The position numbers were made by a program, and so were the translations under genes. From assembly GCA_030271595.1 (NCBI GenBank), contig JARXKO010000001.1, positions 1-5,183 on the forward strand: a stretch of DNA of 5,183 bases, in the 5' to 3' direction. A model generated the notes under the pieces. It saw only the letters and a list, made by a program, of their open reading frames with translations. It did no database searches and was not told where the DNA came from. Below are positions 1 to 5,183 of this stretch, piece by piece (position 1 is the first letter of the stretch; every line of letters begins with the position of its first letter). Source of the stretch: Pseudomonadota bacterium (lineage in GTDB: Bacteria > Pseudomonadota > Alphaproteobacteria > Sphingomonadales > Sphingomonadaceae).

Positions 1-1061
1 GCGCCCGCGCCGCCGAGCAAATGGCCGATCGCCGACTTGGTCGAACTCATCGACAGCGTGCCGATGGCGTTGCCGAACAATTTGCGCACCGCGCCCAGCT
101 CGAGCTCGTCGCCGAGCGGGGTCGAGGTGCCGTGAGCATTGATATAATCGATGTCGCCCGGCGCCAGGCCCGACTTCTTGAGCGCCATTTCCATCGAGCG
201 ATACGCGCCCGAGCCTTCGGGATGCGGGGCGGTGACATGATAGGCATCGCCCGACAGGCCATAGCCGACGACTTCGCCGTAGATTTTGGCACCGCGCCGC
301 TTGGCATGTTCATATTCCTCGAGCACGACGACCCCTGCGCCTTCGCCCATGACGAAACCGTCGCGGTCCTTGTCGTAAGGCCGGCTGGCTTTTTCCGGCT
401 GATCGTTGAAATTGGTGCTGAGCGCGCGCGCTTGGGCGAAGCCGGCGATTCCAATCGGGCAGATGGTCGCTTCGGCGCCGCCGGCAAGCATGATGTCGGC
501 ATCATCGTCCTTGATCATCCGCGCCGCGTCGCCGATCGAATGGGCGCCCGTCGAGCAGGCGGTAACCACCGCGTGGTTGGGCCCCATGAGCCCGTATTTG
601 ATGCTCACCTGGCCCGAAATCAGGTTGATCAGCCGGCCATGGACGAAGTGCGGGCTGACCCGGCCGGGCCCCTTTTCGGCAAGCACCAGGGATTCCTTTT
701 CGATCCCCGGAAGCCCGCCGATGCCCGAGCCGATCGAGCAGCCGGCGCGAAACCGCATCGCCTCGGGCATGTCGGTCAGGCCGGAATCCTCGATCGCCTG
801 TCCGGCGGCATCGATGCCGTAGATGATGAACGGATCGACCTGGCGCTGGACCTTGTGGTCGACCCGCAGATTGGGGTCGAAACCATATTCATGGTCGGCG
901 GGCTTCACTTCGCAGGCAATGCGGCATTTTTGGTCGGAGGCATCGAAATGCGTGATCGGCCCGGCTCCGCTCCTCCCTGCAAGAATGTTCTTCCAGGTGG
1001 TCTCGACGCTTCCGCCAAGCGGGGTCACCAGACCCATTCCCGTTACGACGACACGGCGCAT
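1..1061 (-). CDS. fabF: 3-oxoacyl-[acyl-carrier-protein] synthase II (KAS II), 3' end cut by window edge
   Basis: This enzyme condenses malonyl-ACP with a growing acyl-ACP in cytoplasmic type II fatty-acid elongation. The minus-strand reading frame is open from the ATG at 1061-1059 to the left edge and gives 353 codons, against about 410-420 residues for the family, so roughly 60 C-terminal residues lie outside. The protein opens with MRRVVVTGMGLVTPLG, a classic KAS start. The full catalytic set visible here is present: Cys169 in TACSTG, His310 in NAHGTSTP, and Lys342 and His347 in STKSAIGHLL. The spacings between them match E. coli FabF (Cys163, His303, Lys335, His340) to within one residue. 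The C-terminal gating phenylalanine region is not visible. GGAGG lies 6 bases upstream of the ATG and fixes the start. It is downstream of acpP on the same strand with a gap of about 130 bases, the usual order. FabB is a less likely alternative because the length, start and acpP linkage fit FabF. Confidence 0.96.
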   Translation of the reverse strand, partial: MRRVVVTGMGLVTPLGGSVETTWKNILAGRSGAGPITHFDASDQKCRIACEVKPADHEYGFDPNLRVDHKVQRQVDPFIIYGIDAAGQAIEDSGLTDMPEAMRFRAGCSIGSGIGGLPGIEKESLVLAEKGPGRVSPHFVHGRLINLISGQVSIKYGLMGPNHAVVTACSTGAHSIGDAARMIKDDDADIMLAGGAEATICPIGIAGFAQARALSTNFNDQPEKASRPYDKDRDGFVMGEGAGVVVLEEYEHAKRRGAKIYGEVVGYGLSGDAYHVTAPHPEGSGAYRSMEMALKKSGLAPGDIDYINAHGTSTPLGDELELGAVRKLFGNAIGTLSMSSTKSAIGHLLGGAG

Positions 1062-1067
1062 TTCAAT

Positions 1068-1072
1068 CCTCC
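1068..1072 (-). promoter_or_regulatory. Ribosome-binding site of fabF
   Basis: On the minus strand GGAGG is followed by six bases (ATTGAA) and then the fabF ATG. This is a near-ideal Shine-Dalgarno sequence and settles the start codon. It suggests fabF is translated independently rather than by coupling to acpP, whose stop is about 130 bases upstream. Confidence 0.85.
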
Positions 1073-1191
1073 ACACAGCACAACAGGCCCAAACCCGTCA
1101 TGGGCTGAGCCTGTCGGTACTCCGATCTGGCCTTCCAGCAAGCGCGGGCGGCCATGCCTCCGACCTGCTCAGGACAACCGCGGCAAGGGCC

Positions 1192-1428
1192 TCAGCCCTT
1201 GTTGTTGTCGATGAATTCGATGGCGTCGCGGACGGTCGTGATCTTCTCGGCCGCATCGTCGGGAATCTCGACCCCGAATTCCTCTTCGAACGCCATGACC
1301 AGCTCGACGATGTCGAGGCTGTCGGCGCCGAGATCATCGATGAAGCTGGCATCTTCGGTAACCTTGTCGGCCTCGACACCAAGATGTTCGACGACGATCT
1401 TCTTCACCCGATCAGCGGTCTCGCTCAT
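1192..1428 (-). CDS. acpP: Acyl carrier protein
   Basis: This small acidic cytoplasmic protein carries acyl intermediates of fatty-acid synthesis on a 4'-phosphopantetheine arm. It is complete at 78 residues, the normal length for bacterial AcpP. The attachment site is Ser37 in the [11 protein letters not shown] motif, the target of holo-ACP synthase. The flanking helix with [14 protein letters not shown] is the conserved acidic helix that contacts partner enzymes such as FabF. The start ATG is preceded by GGAGGA with 8 bases of spacing. fabF follows on the same strand, so the two probably share a transcript, although the gap of about 130 bases would allow a separate fabF promoter. A specialised polyketide or lipid ACP is unlikely given the sequence and the fabF neighbour. 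Confidence 0.98.
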   Translation of the reverse strand: MSETADRVKKIVVEHLGVEADKVTEDASFIDDLGADSLDIVELVMAFEEEFGVEIPDDAAEKITTVRDAIEFIDNNKG

Positions 1429-1436
1429 GGAAACTA

Positions 1437-1442
1437 TCCTCC
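1437..1442 (-). promoter_or_regulatory. Ribosome-binding site of acpP
   Basis: On the minus strand GGAGGA lies 8 bases before the acpP ATG. Strong initiation is expected, since ACP is among the most abundant bacterial proteins. Confidence 0.8.
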
Positions 1443-1458
1443 GTTGTTCTTTCGAATT

Positions 1459-1487
1459 GCCCTAGCGAGGCGGGGTGAAGCGGGCAA
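1459..1487 (-). promoter_or_regulatory. Possible weak sigma-70-like promoter of acpP
   Basis: Read on the minus strand, TTGCCC (1487-1482) is followed after 17 bases by TAGGGC (1464-1459), about 30 bases upstream of the acpP ATG. The -35 match and the spacing are acceptable but the -10 match is poor. acpP must be driven from somewhere in the 131 bases shared with the divergent gene, which is the main reason to list it. An alternative -10-like TATGCT lies at 1516-1511 without a good partner -35. Confidence 0.2.
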
Positions 1488-1521
1488 GTGGCGCTTGGTC
1501 CGAGCCCTCGAGCATAACCGC

Positions 1522-1551
1522 CATTGCCGTTGGACCATCGAAGCGGCAATG
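1522..1551. repeat. Inverted repeat in the divergent acpP / HExxH-gene intergenic region
   Basis: CATTGCCG (1522-1529) and CGGCAATG (1544-1551) are perfect 8-base inverted arms separated by 14 bases. A T-G wobble and one more T-A pair can extend the stem inward. It ends 8 bases before the likely ATG at 1560 and lies about 95 bases upstream of acpP. It could be an operator shared by the two divergent genes, or an RNA hairpin in the leader of the rightward gene. Confidence 0.6.
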
Positions 1552-1559
1552 CCCGGGCG

Positions 1560-2084
1560 ATGAGTTGGTTGCGCCACAGGCTGACGGCACTATGGCCCCG
1601 TTCGACACGATGGCCCCCGCGGCGTTCACGGCCGCTGACCGCGGGCGAGGTGACGCTCGCGCAGTCGGTGTTTGGCACTGCCATCGATTACCCGCGGGTG
1701 CGGCTGATCCTCGGCAAATTCTGGCCGTTCCAGCCGCGGCGATCGGCGATGGCGCCGATGGGCGCGATCTATTTCCACCCCGACGGCGGCGGCTGGTCGG
1801 AGGATTTCGCCGCTGAACCGCTATTGCGCCAGGGCTTCTTCATCCATGAGATGACCCACGTGTGGCAGGCGCAAAAGGGCGGCCGATTGTTCCTGCCGCT
1901 GCTTCGTCATCCGTTTTGCCGGTACCAGTATCGCCTTGTGCCAGGGCGGCCCTTTGGCGGCTACGGGCTTGAGCAACAAGCGGAAATCGTGCGCCACCGC
2001 TTTCTCGCCGACCACGGCGGTGTGCCGCCTGTCTGCCCGCCGCGCAGCCTGTTGCACTTCACCGGAGCCGGCCAAAGCGTGTAG
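1560..2084 (+). CDS. Uncharacterised HExxH (zinc-metallopeptidase-like) protein, 'vgr-related' type
   Basis: Function is not known. The predicted product is about 174 residues. Its central feature is FFIHEMTHVWQ, with HEMTH at residues 96-100, the HExxH signature of zinc metalloproteases. A following segment, YGLEQQAEIVRHRF (135-148), carries Glu138 and Glu142, either of which could be a third zinc ligand. This combination resembles small proteins annotated 'vgr-related' in sphingomonads and metal-binding domains attached to Rhs/VgrG or DUF4157 proteins; that resemblance is from memory, not a search. No signal peptide is obvious. The N-terminal 26 residues are rich in Arg, Trp and Pro and look poorly conserved. 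ATG at 1560 is preferred, with only a weak GGGCG upstream. A TTG at 1524 would add 12 residues but falls inside the inverted repeat. The gene is divergent from acpP and ends 117 bases before the receptor gene. Nothing around it suggests a type VI secretion locus. Confidence 0.8.
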   Translation: MSWLRHRLTALWPRSTRWPPRRSRPLTAGEVTLAQSVFGTAIDYPRVRLILGKFWPFQPRRSAMAPMGAIYFHPDGGGWSEDFAAEPLLRQGFFIHEMTHVWQAQKGGRLFLPLLRHPFCRYQYRLVPGRPFGGYGLEQQAEIVRHRFLADHGGVPPVCPPRSLLHFTGAGQSV

Positions 2085-2085
2085 T

Positions 2086-2127
2086 AAATCTGCAACAGGG
2101 CCGTAACGAAATCTGCTCCGCAGGGCC
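2086..2127. repeat. Imperfect direct repeat upstream of the TonB-dependent receptor gene
   Basis: AAATCTGC occurs at 2086-2093 and again at 2109-2116. Each copy is followed by CAGGGCC (2096-2102 and 2121-2127), with 2 and 4 intervening bases. The repeat unit is thus about 23-25 bases, roughly two helical turns. The second copy also contains the dyads CTGC-TCC-GCAG and AGGGCCCT. It begins just after the stop of the HExxH gene and lies 75-115 bases upstream of the receptor ATG, a position suited to a regulator-binding site. No thymine run follows, so it is not a convincing terminator. Confidence 0.5.
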
Positions 2128-2168
2128 CTCCCGACTCCCCACCGGCGCAAATTCGAGCGACAGTCGGT

Positions 2169-2190
2169 TGGTCATCGCGACCACAGGGGG
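2169..2190 (+). promoter_or_regulatory. Ribosome-binding region of the receptor gene with adjacent small dyad
   Basis: AGGGGG at 2185-2190 precedes the receptor ATG at 2202 by 11 bases and is the only purine-rich Shine-Dalgarno candidate near it, supporting that start. Just upstream, TGGTC (2169-2173) and GACCA (2179-2183) form 5-base inverted arms around a 5-base loop. This could make a small hairpin next to the ribosome-binding site, but the stem is short and may be chance. Confidence 0.45.
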
Positions 2191-2201
2191 AAATCGGTCC
2201 A

Positions 2202-4793
2202 ATGCGCATCTCCACAGCACTGCTGCTCGGCACATCCGTTCTGGCGCTTGCAACGCCGGCCATGGCTCAGACCCAACAGGAAGACGTGGCGCAGGCCGCG
2301 AACCAGCAAACCAACCCGGCAACCCCGACGGTCGCCCAGCAATCATCGGCCGACGAGGGCGAGATCATCGTCACCGCGACCAAGCGCGCGAGCCGGGTTC
2401 AGGAAGTGCCGTTCTCGATCAACGCCCAGACCCAGGCCGACATCCAGCGCGCCAACGCCCAGACTCTGGAAGACATCAGCCGCAGCGTCGCCGGCCTCAC
2501 GGTCCAAAACCTCGGGCCGGGCCAGAGCCAGGTGTCGGTGCGCGGCGTTTCCGCCGGTCAGATCGCCCGCGACCAGCCGGGCGTGAAGGAGCAGGTTGGC
2601 ATCTATCTCGACGAAACCATCACCTCGCTGTCGCTGTTCACCCCCGACTTCGACCTGTTCGACCTCAACCGCGTCGAGACTCTGCGCGGACCGCAGGGAA
2701 CATTGTTCGGCGCCGGCAGCGTCGGCGGCACCATCCGCTACATCACCAACCAACCCAACCTCGACCGGATCGAAGGATCGGTCGAAGGCGACATCAACCT
2801 CCCAAAAGGTGGCGGCCTTGGCTATGGCCTGAAGGGCGCGGTCAACGTCCCGCTCGGGCCGACGGCGGCGATCCGGGTCGTCGGCTACGGCACCCATTAC
2901 GGCGGATTCATCGATTCGGTCGGCCCGTACAGCAAGAAAAACGTCAACGACGGCCGCCGCGTCGGCGGGCGCGTGTCGCTGCTGTTCGAACCCACGCCCG
3001 AGTTCAAGATCACCCCGCGCATCGCGTATCAGGAGGTCGAAGCCGGCGGCTTCAATCGCGAAGACCATTACATCCTGTTCGACAACCAGTTCACCTCGGG
3101 CGCTGGCGGGACGGACCTTGGCAAACGCAAGCAATATCTCAATTTCCGCGAACAGTTCAAAGACAAGACGCTCCTTGGCGACCTTGTCGCGAGCTATGAT
3201 TTCGGACCTGCCGAATTAACCTCGGTATCGAGCTATTTGCATCGCAACATTCTCGTCAGCCGCGATGCTTCGGCCTTGACTGATTCGGTCACGATCAGCC
3301 CCTTTGTCCAGGTGTACGGAGTCGACCCGGCAGCGATTCCCCTGTTTTCCAACCTGCGGGACACGACCAAGCTCAAGCAATTCACCCAGGAATTGAGGCT
3401 GTCGTCCACCGGTTCGGGGCCGTTCCAGTGGGTGTTCGGCGGTTTCTATTCGCATGTGAACCGCAAATATGCGCAGCGCTTGCCGACCCCTGGCTATGAC
3501 GCCTTTATCGACGCGGCGTTCGGCGCCGGAACCTCGGCTGCCGTGGCCAACGGCTTCCCGCTCAATTCGCCCTACAATGCCGACCTTCCGTACAAGATCA
3601 CGCAGGAAGCCCTGTTCGGCGAAGCCAGCTACAAGTTCAACCAGTTCAAGCTGACCGCCGGCGCGCGCTATTACAATTTCCGCGAAAAGCGCGACTTCGT
3701 TTCCGGCGGCATTTTCTCCGACGTCAGCACCCACCTTGGCGACAAGACCAAGTCGAACGGCGTGTCGCCGCGAGTCATCCTCAGCTATGAGCCCAATCGC
3801 AACTTCAGCCTCAACGTCCAGGCTGCCAAGGGCTTCCGGCTGGGCGGCATCAACGACCCGATCAACGTCCCCTTATGCTCGCCCGAGGATCTCAAGACCT
3901 TTGGCGGACTTGGTGCCTATAAGGACGAGACGCTGTGGAATTACGAAGCCGGCGTGAAATATTCCAAACATGGCTTCACCTTCAATGCCGCGGCGTATCA
4001 CAACGAAATCCGCAACCTCCAGGTCACGCTGACGGCCGGTAGCTGCTCGTCGCGCGTCGTGTTCAACGTGCCCAAGGCCCATTCGACTGGGATCGAGGCG
4101 GAATTGTCCGCCCACCCGCTCCCGGGCCTCGATCTTTCGCTCAACGCCAACGTCCAGAGCGCGAAATTCGATTCGACCGTGATCGGCGGGGTTCCGCCAG
4201 TCCCGATCGGCGGCATCGTAAAGGGCAATCGCCTGCCAACCGTTCCCAAATTCCAGATTGCCGCGGTCGCAACCTATGGGCAGCCGCTCAGTGACAGTGC
4301 GGACTGGTCGATAACTGGCAGCGTCCAGCATATCGGCGACCGCTTCGGCGAGCCTGGCGACCAGGTCCCTGGCGCCGGTCTGGTCGGCAATGCGCTGTTC
4401 TTCGATCCGGCGACCGGCGCCTATGGCAGCGATATCAACGACATCGGATCGTTGCGGCTGCCGGCCTACACGCTGGCCAATCTGTCGGGTAGCGTCCACT
4501 GGAACAGCGGGCTTGAAGTCACGCTCTACGTGAAGAACTTGTTCGATGCGAACCCCAAGCTGGCGATCGACCGCGAACGCGGACTTCGGGCCCGCTTCGG
4601 GTATCTGATCGGCAACCCCCGGACGATCGGCCTGACGGTGCGCAAGAGCTTCGGCTCGGCGCCGCCGCCGCCGCCACCGCCGCCGGTCATGCTGCCGCCG
4701 CCACCTCCGCCCCCGGTGGAGGCCGCGCCTCCGCCACCACCCCCACCGCCACCACCGCCGCCCCCGGTAACCGGCGGCGAGCGCGGCCAATAG
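2202..4793 (+). CDS. TonB-dependent outer-membrane receptor with proline-rich C-terminal tail
   Basis: This is a gated beta-barrel that imports a scarce ligand across the outer membrane using TonB energy. The 863-residue product starts with a signal peptide (residues 1-22, Arg2 then a hydrophobic core, cleavage after AMA). A Gln/Asn/Thr-rich linker (23-53) follows, then a TonB box with EIIVTATKR (54-62). The plug domain (about 65-185) contains QEVPFSI (67-73), VSVRGV (111-116) and RVETLRGPQGTLFG (157-170) with GGTIRYIT after it. The beta-barrel fills roughly 250-817 and ends in the canonical last strand GLTVRKSF with Phe817. No N-terminal signalling (STN) domain is present. Only two cysteines are seen, Cys559 and Cys615, probably in one surface loop. 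A 46-residue tail beyond Phe817 contains three proline runs (8, 7 and 13). The ligand is unknown; the flavoenzyme 7 bases downstream hints at an amine or N-methylated compound, but siderophores or glycans remain possible. Confidence 0.95.
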   Translation: MRISTALLLGTSVLALATPAMAQTQQEDVAQAANQQTNPATPTVAQQSSADEGEIIVTATKRASRVQEVPFSINAQTQADIQRANAQTLEDISRSVAGLTVQNLGPGQSQVSVRGVSAGQIARDQPGVKEQVGIYLDETITSLSLFTPDFDLFDLNRVETLRGPQGTLFGAGSVGGTIRYITNQPNLDRIEGSVEGDINLPKGGGLGYGLKGAVNVPLGPTAAIRVVGYGTHYGGFIDSVGPYSKKNVNDGRRVGGRVSLLFEPTPEFKITPRIAYQEVEAGGFNREDHYILFDNQFTSGAGGTDLGKRKQYLNFREQFKDKTLLGDLVASYDFGPAELTSVSSYLHRNILVSRDASALTDSVTISPFVQVYGVDPAAIPLFSNLRDTTKLKQFTQELRLSSTGSGPFQWVFGGFYSHVNRKYAQRLPTPGYDAFIDAAFGAGTSAAVANGFPLNSPYNADLPYKITQEALFGEASYKFNQFKLTAGARYYNFREKRDFVSGGIFSDVSTHLGDKTKSNGVSPRVILSYEPNRNFSLNVQAAKGFRLGGINDPINVPLCSPEDLKTFGGLGAYKDETLWNYEAGVKYSKHGFTFNAAAYHNEIRNLQVTLTAGSCSSRVVFNVPKAHSTGIEAELSAHPLPGLDLSLNANVQSAKFDSTVIGGVPPVPIGGIVKGNRLPTVPKFQIAAVATYGQPLSDSADWSITGSVQHIGDRFGEPGDQVPGAGLVGNALFFDPATGAYGSDINDIGSLRLPAYTLANLSGSVHWNSGLEVTLYVKNLFDANPKLAIDRERGLRARFGYLIGNPRTIGLTVRKSFGSAPPPPPPPPVMLPPPPPPPVEAAPPPPPPPPPPPPPVTGGERGQ
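4653..4790 (+). repeat. Proline-codon tract encoding the receptor's C-terminal tail
   Basis: These bases encode residues 818-863 of the receptor, beyond the expected terminal barrel residue Phe817. They consist mainly of CCG and CCA codons with a few CCC and CCT, giving runs of 8 prolines (821-828), 7 (832-838) and 13 (843-855), separated by VML and VEAA and closed by VTGGERGQ. The codon mixture makes it an imperfect trinucleotide repeat, so in-frame length variation between strains is plausible. Confidence 0.9.
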
Positions 4794-4800
4794 CGGATCG

Positions 4801-5183
4801 ATGAACCAGGACGGTGGCGATGTTTCCAGGCCGCCGGCCTTGCACCTGACGCGCCGCTCGCTCCTCATCGGGGCGGGCGGCGCTGCCGTTTCGCCGGCAT
4901 CGGCCGCGGGTCGTGGGAAGGCCCGCAAGCGCCCCCGGGTCGTCGTCATCGGAGCCGGCGTGTTCGGCGCGTGGACCGCGCATCATCTGCAGCAGCGCGG
5001 CGCCCATGTGACCCTGATCGATGCCTTCGGCCCGGCCAACAGCAAGGCCTCGTCGGGCGGGGAATCGCGGGTCACGCGCGCCGCTTATGGCAAGGACGAC
5101 ATCTACACCCGGATGGCGATGGATTCGCTGCCGCAATGGCACGCGCTGAGCAAAGTCAGCGGAATGCCGATCTTCATTCCCGC
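4801..5183 (+). CDS. FAD-dependent oxidoreductase, sarcosine / N-methyltryptophan oxidase-like, with Tat-like N-terminus (partial, right edge)
   Basis: Only the first 127 codons are in the window; relatives are usually about 370-400 residues. A Rossmann FAD-binding motif VVVIGAGVFG (47-56, GxGxxG) is followed by the beta strand VTLID, with Asp74 at the position that contacts the ADP ribose. Next comes SSGGESRVTRAAYG (84-97), matching the SSGGETRI-type stretch of monomeric sarcosine oxidase and SolA-like DAO-family amine oxidases. These enzymes oxidise secondary or N-methyl amines to an imine and produce hydrogen peroxide. The N-terminus carries TRRSLLIG (17-24) followed by a small-residue hydrophobic stretch and ASAA (33-36), resembling a twin-arginine export signal, so the enzyme may act in the periplasm. 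The ATG is 7 bases after the receptor stop, with only a weak AGCGGA before it, suggesting translational coupling in one operon. The substrate cannot be deduced, and the covalent-flavin cysteine region lies outside the window. Confidence 0.88.
   Translation, partial: MNQDGGDVSRPPALHLTRRSLLIGAGGAAVSPASAAGRGKARKRPRVVVIGAGVFGAWTAHHLQQRGAHVTLIDAFGPANSKASSGGESRVTRAAYGKDDIYTRMAMDSLPQWHALSKVSGMPIFIP

Noticed and set aside
1083..1114. Imperfect hairpin between acpP and fabF as a terminator
   Set aside because: Arms such as ACAGGC/GCCTGT or GCCCA/TGGGC can pair, but the stem is bulged and no thymine run follows on the minus strand, so termination between acpP and fabF is not supported.
21..1214. A 397-codon plus-strand open frame covering the fabF region
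   Set aside because: It is antisense to fabF, which has intact catalytic motifs, correct spacing and a strong ribosome-binding site. Long antisense frames are common in GC-rich DNA, and the translation is Arg/Ala/Gly-rich with no recognisable domain.
1560..2084. Type VI secretion VgrG spike gene or Rhs toxin
   Set aside because: The product is only about 174 residues, lacks VgrG spike repeats, and has no secretion neighbours; only a metal-binding-like motif is shared.
2113..2129. Terminator after the HExxH gene built on CTGCTCCGCAG and AGGGCCCT
   Set aside because: The stems are very short, overlap each other, and lack a following thymine run. The region is better described as a repeat-bearing upstream region of the receptor.
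2343..3134. A 263-codon minus-strand open frame under the receptor plug region
   Set aside because: The plus-strand receptor has clear TonB box and plug motifs here; the antisense product shows only GC-rich low-information composition.
3873..4949. A 358-codon minus-strand open frame under the receptor 3' end
   Set aside because: It is the antisense shadow of the receptor and proline tract; its Trp/Arg/Gly-rich stretches are the reverse complement of the proline codons, and no family motif is visible.

Overview
This 5.2 kb window is GC-rich chromosomal DNA that looks alphaproteobacterial, most likely from a member of the Sphingomonadales. Three things suggest this: the acpP-fabF gene order, a long TonB-dependent receptor with sphingomonad-style plug motifs, and a small HExxH protein of the kind usually labelled 'vgr-related' in sphingomonads. 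The taxonomic call is inferred from protein style and base composition, not from a marker gene.

Left part (1-1428, minus strand): fatty-acid synthesis housekeeping genes. acpP (acyl carrier protein, complete) is followed after about 130 bases by fabF (3-oxoacyl-ACP synthase II). fabF runs off the left edge of the window and lacks its C-terminal end. Both have strong GGAGG ribosome-binding sites. AcpP carries the growing acyl chain on a phosphopantetheine arm, and FabF elongates it.

Middle (1429-2201): a 131-base divergent intergenic region with a perfect 8-bp inverted repeat, then a plus-strand gene of about 174 codons encoding an uncharacterised HExxH (zinc-metallopeptidase-like) protein. 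A 117-base gap follows, holding an imperfect direct repeat and a small dyad ahead of the receptor gene.

Right part (2202-5183, plus strand): a TonB-dependent outer-membrane receptor of 863 residues with a clear signal peptide, TonB box, plug and barrel. It carries an unusual 46-residue proline-rich tail beyond the expected terminal phenylalanine. Seven bases after its stop begins a FAD-dependent oxidoreductase of the sarcosine oxidase / N-methyltryptophan oxidase (DAO) type with a twin-arginine-like N-terminus, cut by the right edge. The tight spacing suggests an operon in which an imported compound is oxidised by the flavoenzyme, possibly in the periplasm. The substrate cannot be read from the sequence.

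The most interesting material is the receptor's poly-proline tail, the receptor / Tat-flavoenzyme pairing, and the uncharacterised HExxH gene facing acpP. I see no mobile element, CRISPR array, tRNA or rRNA.
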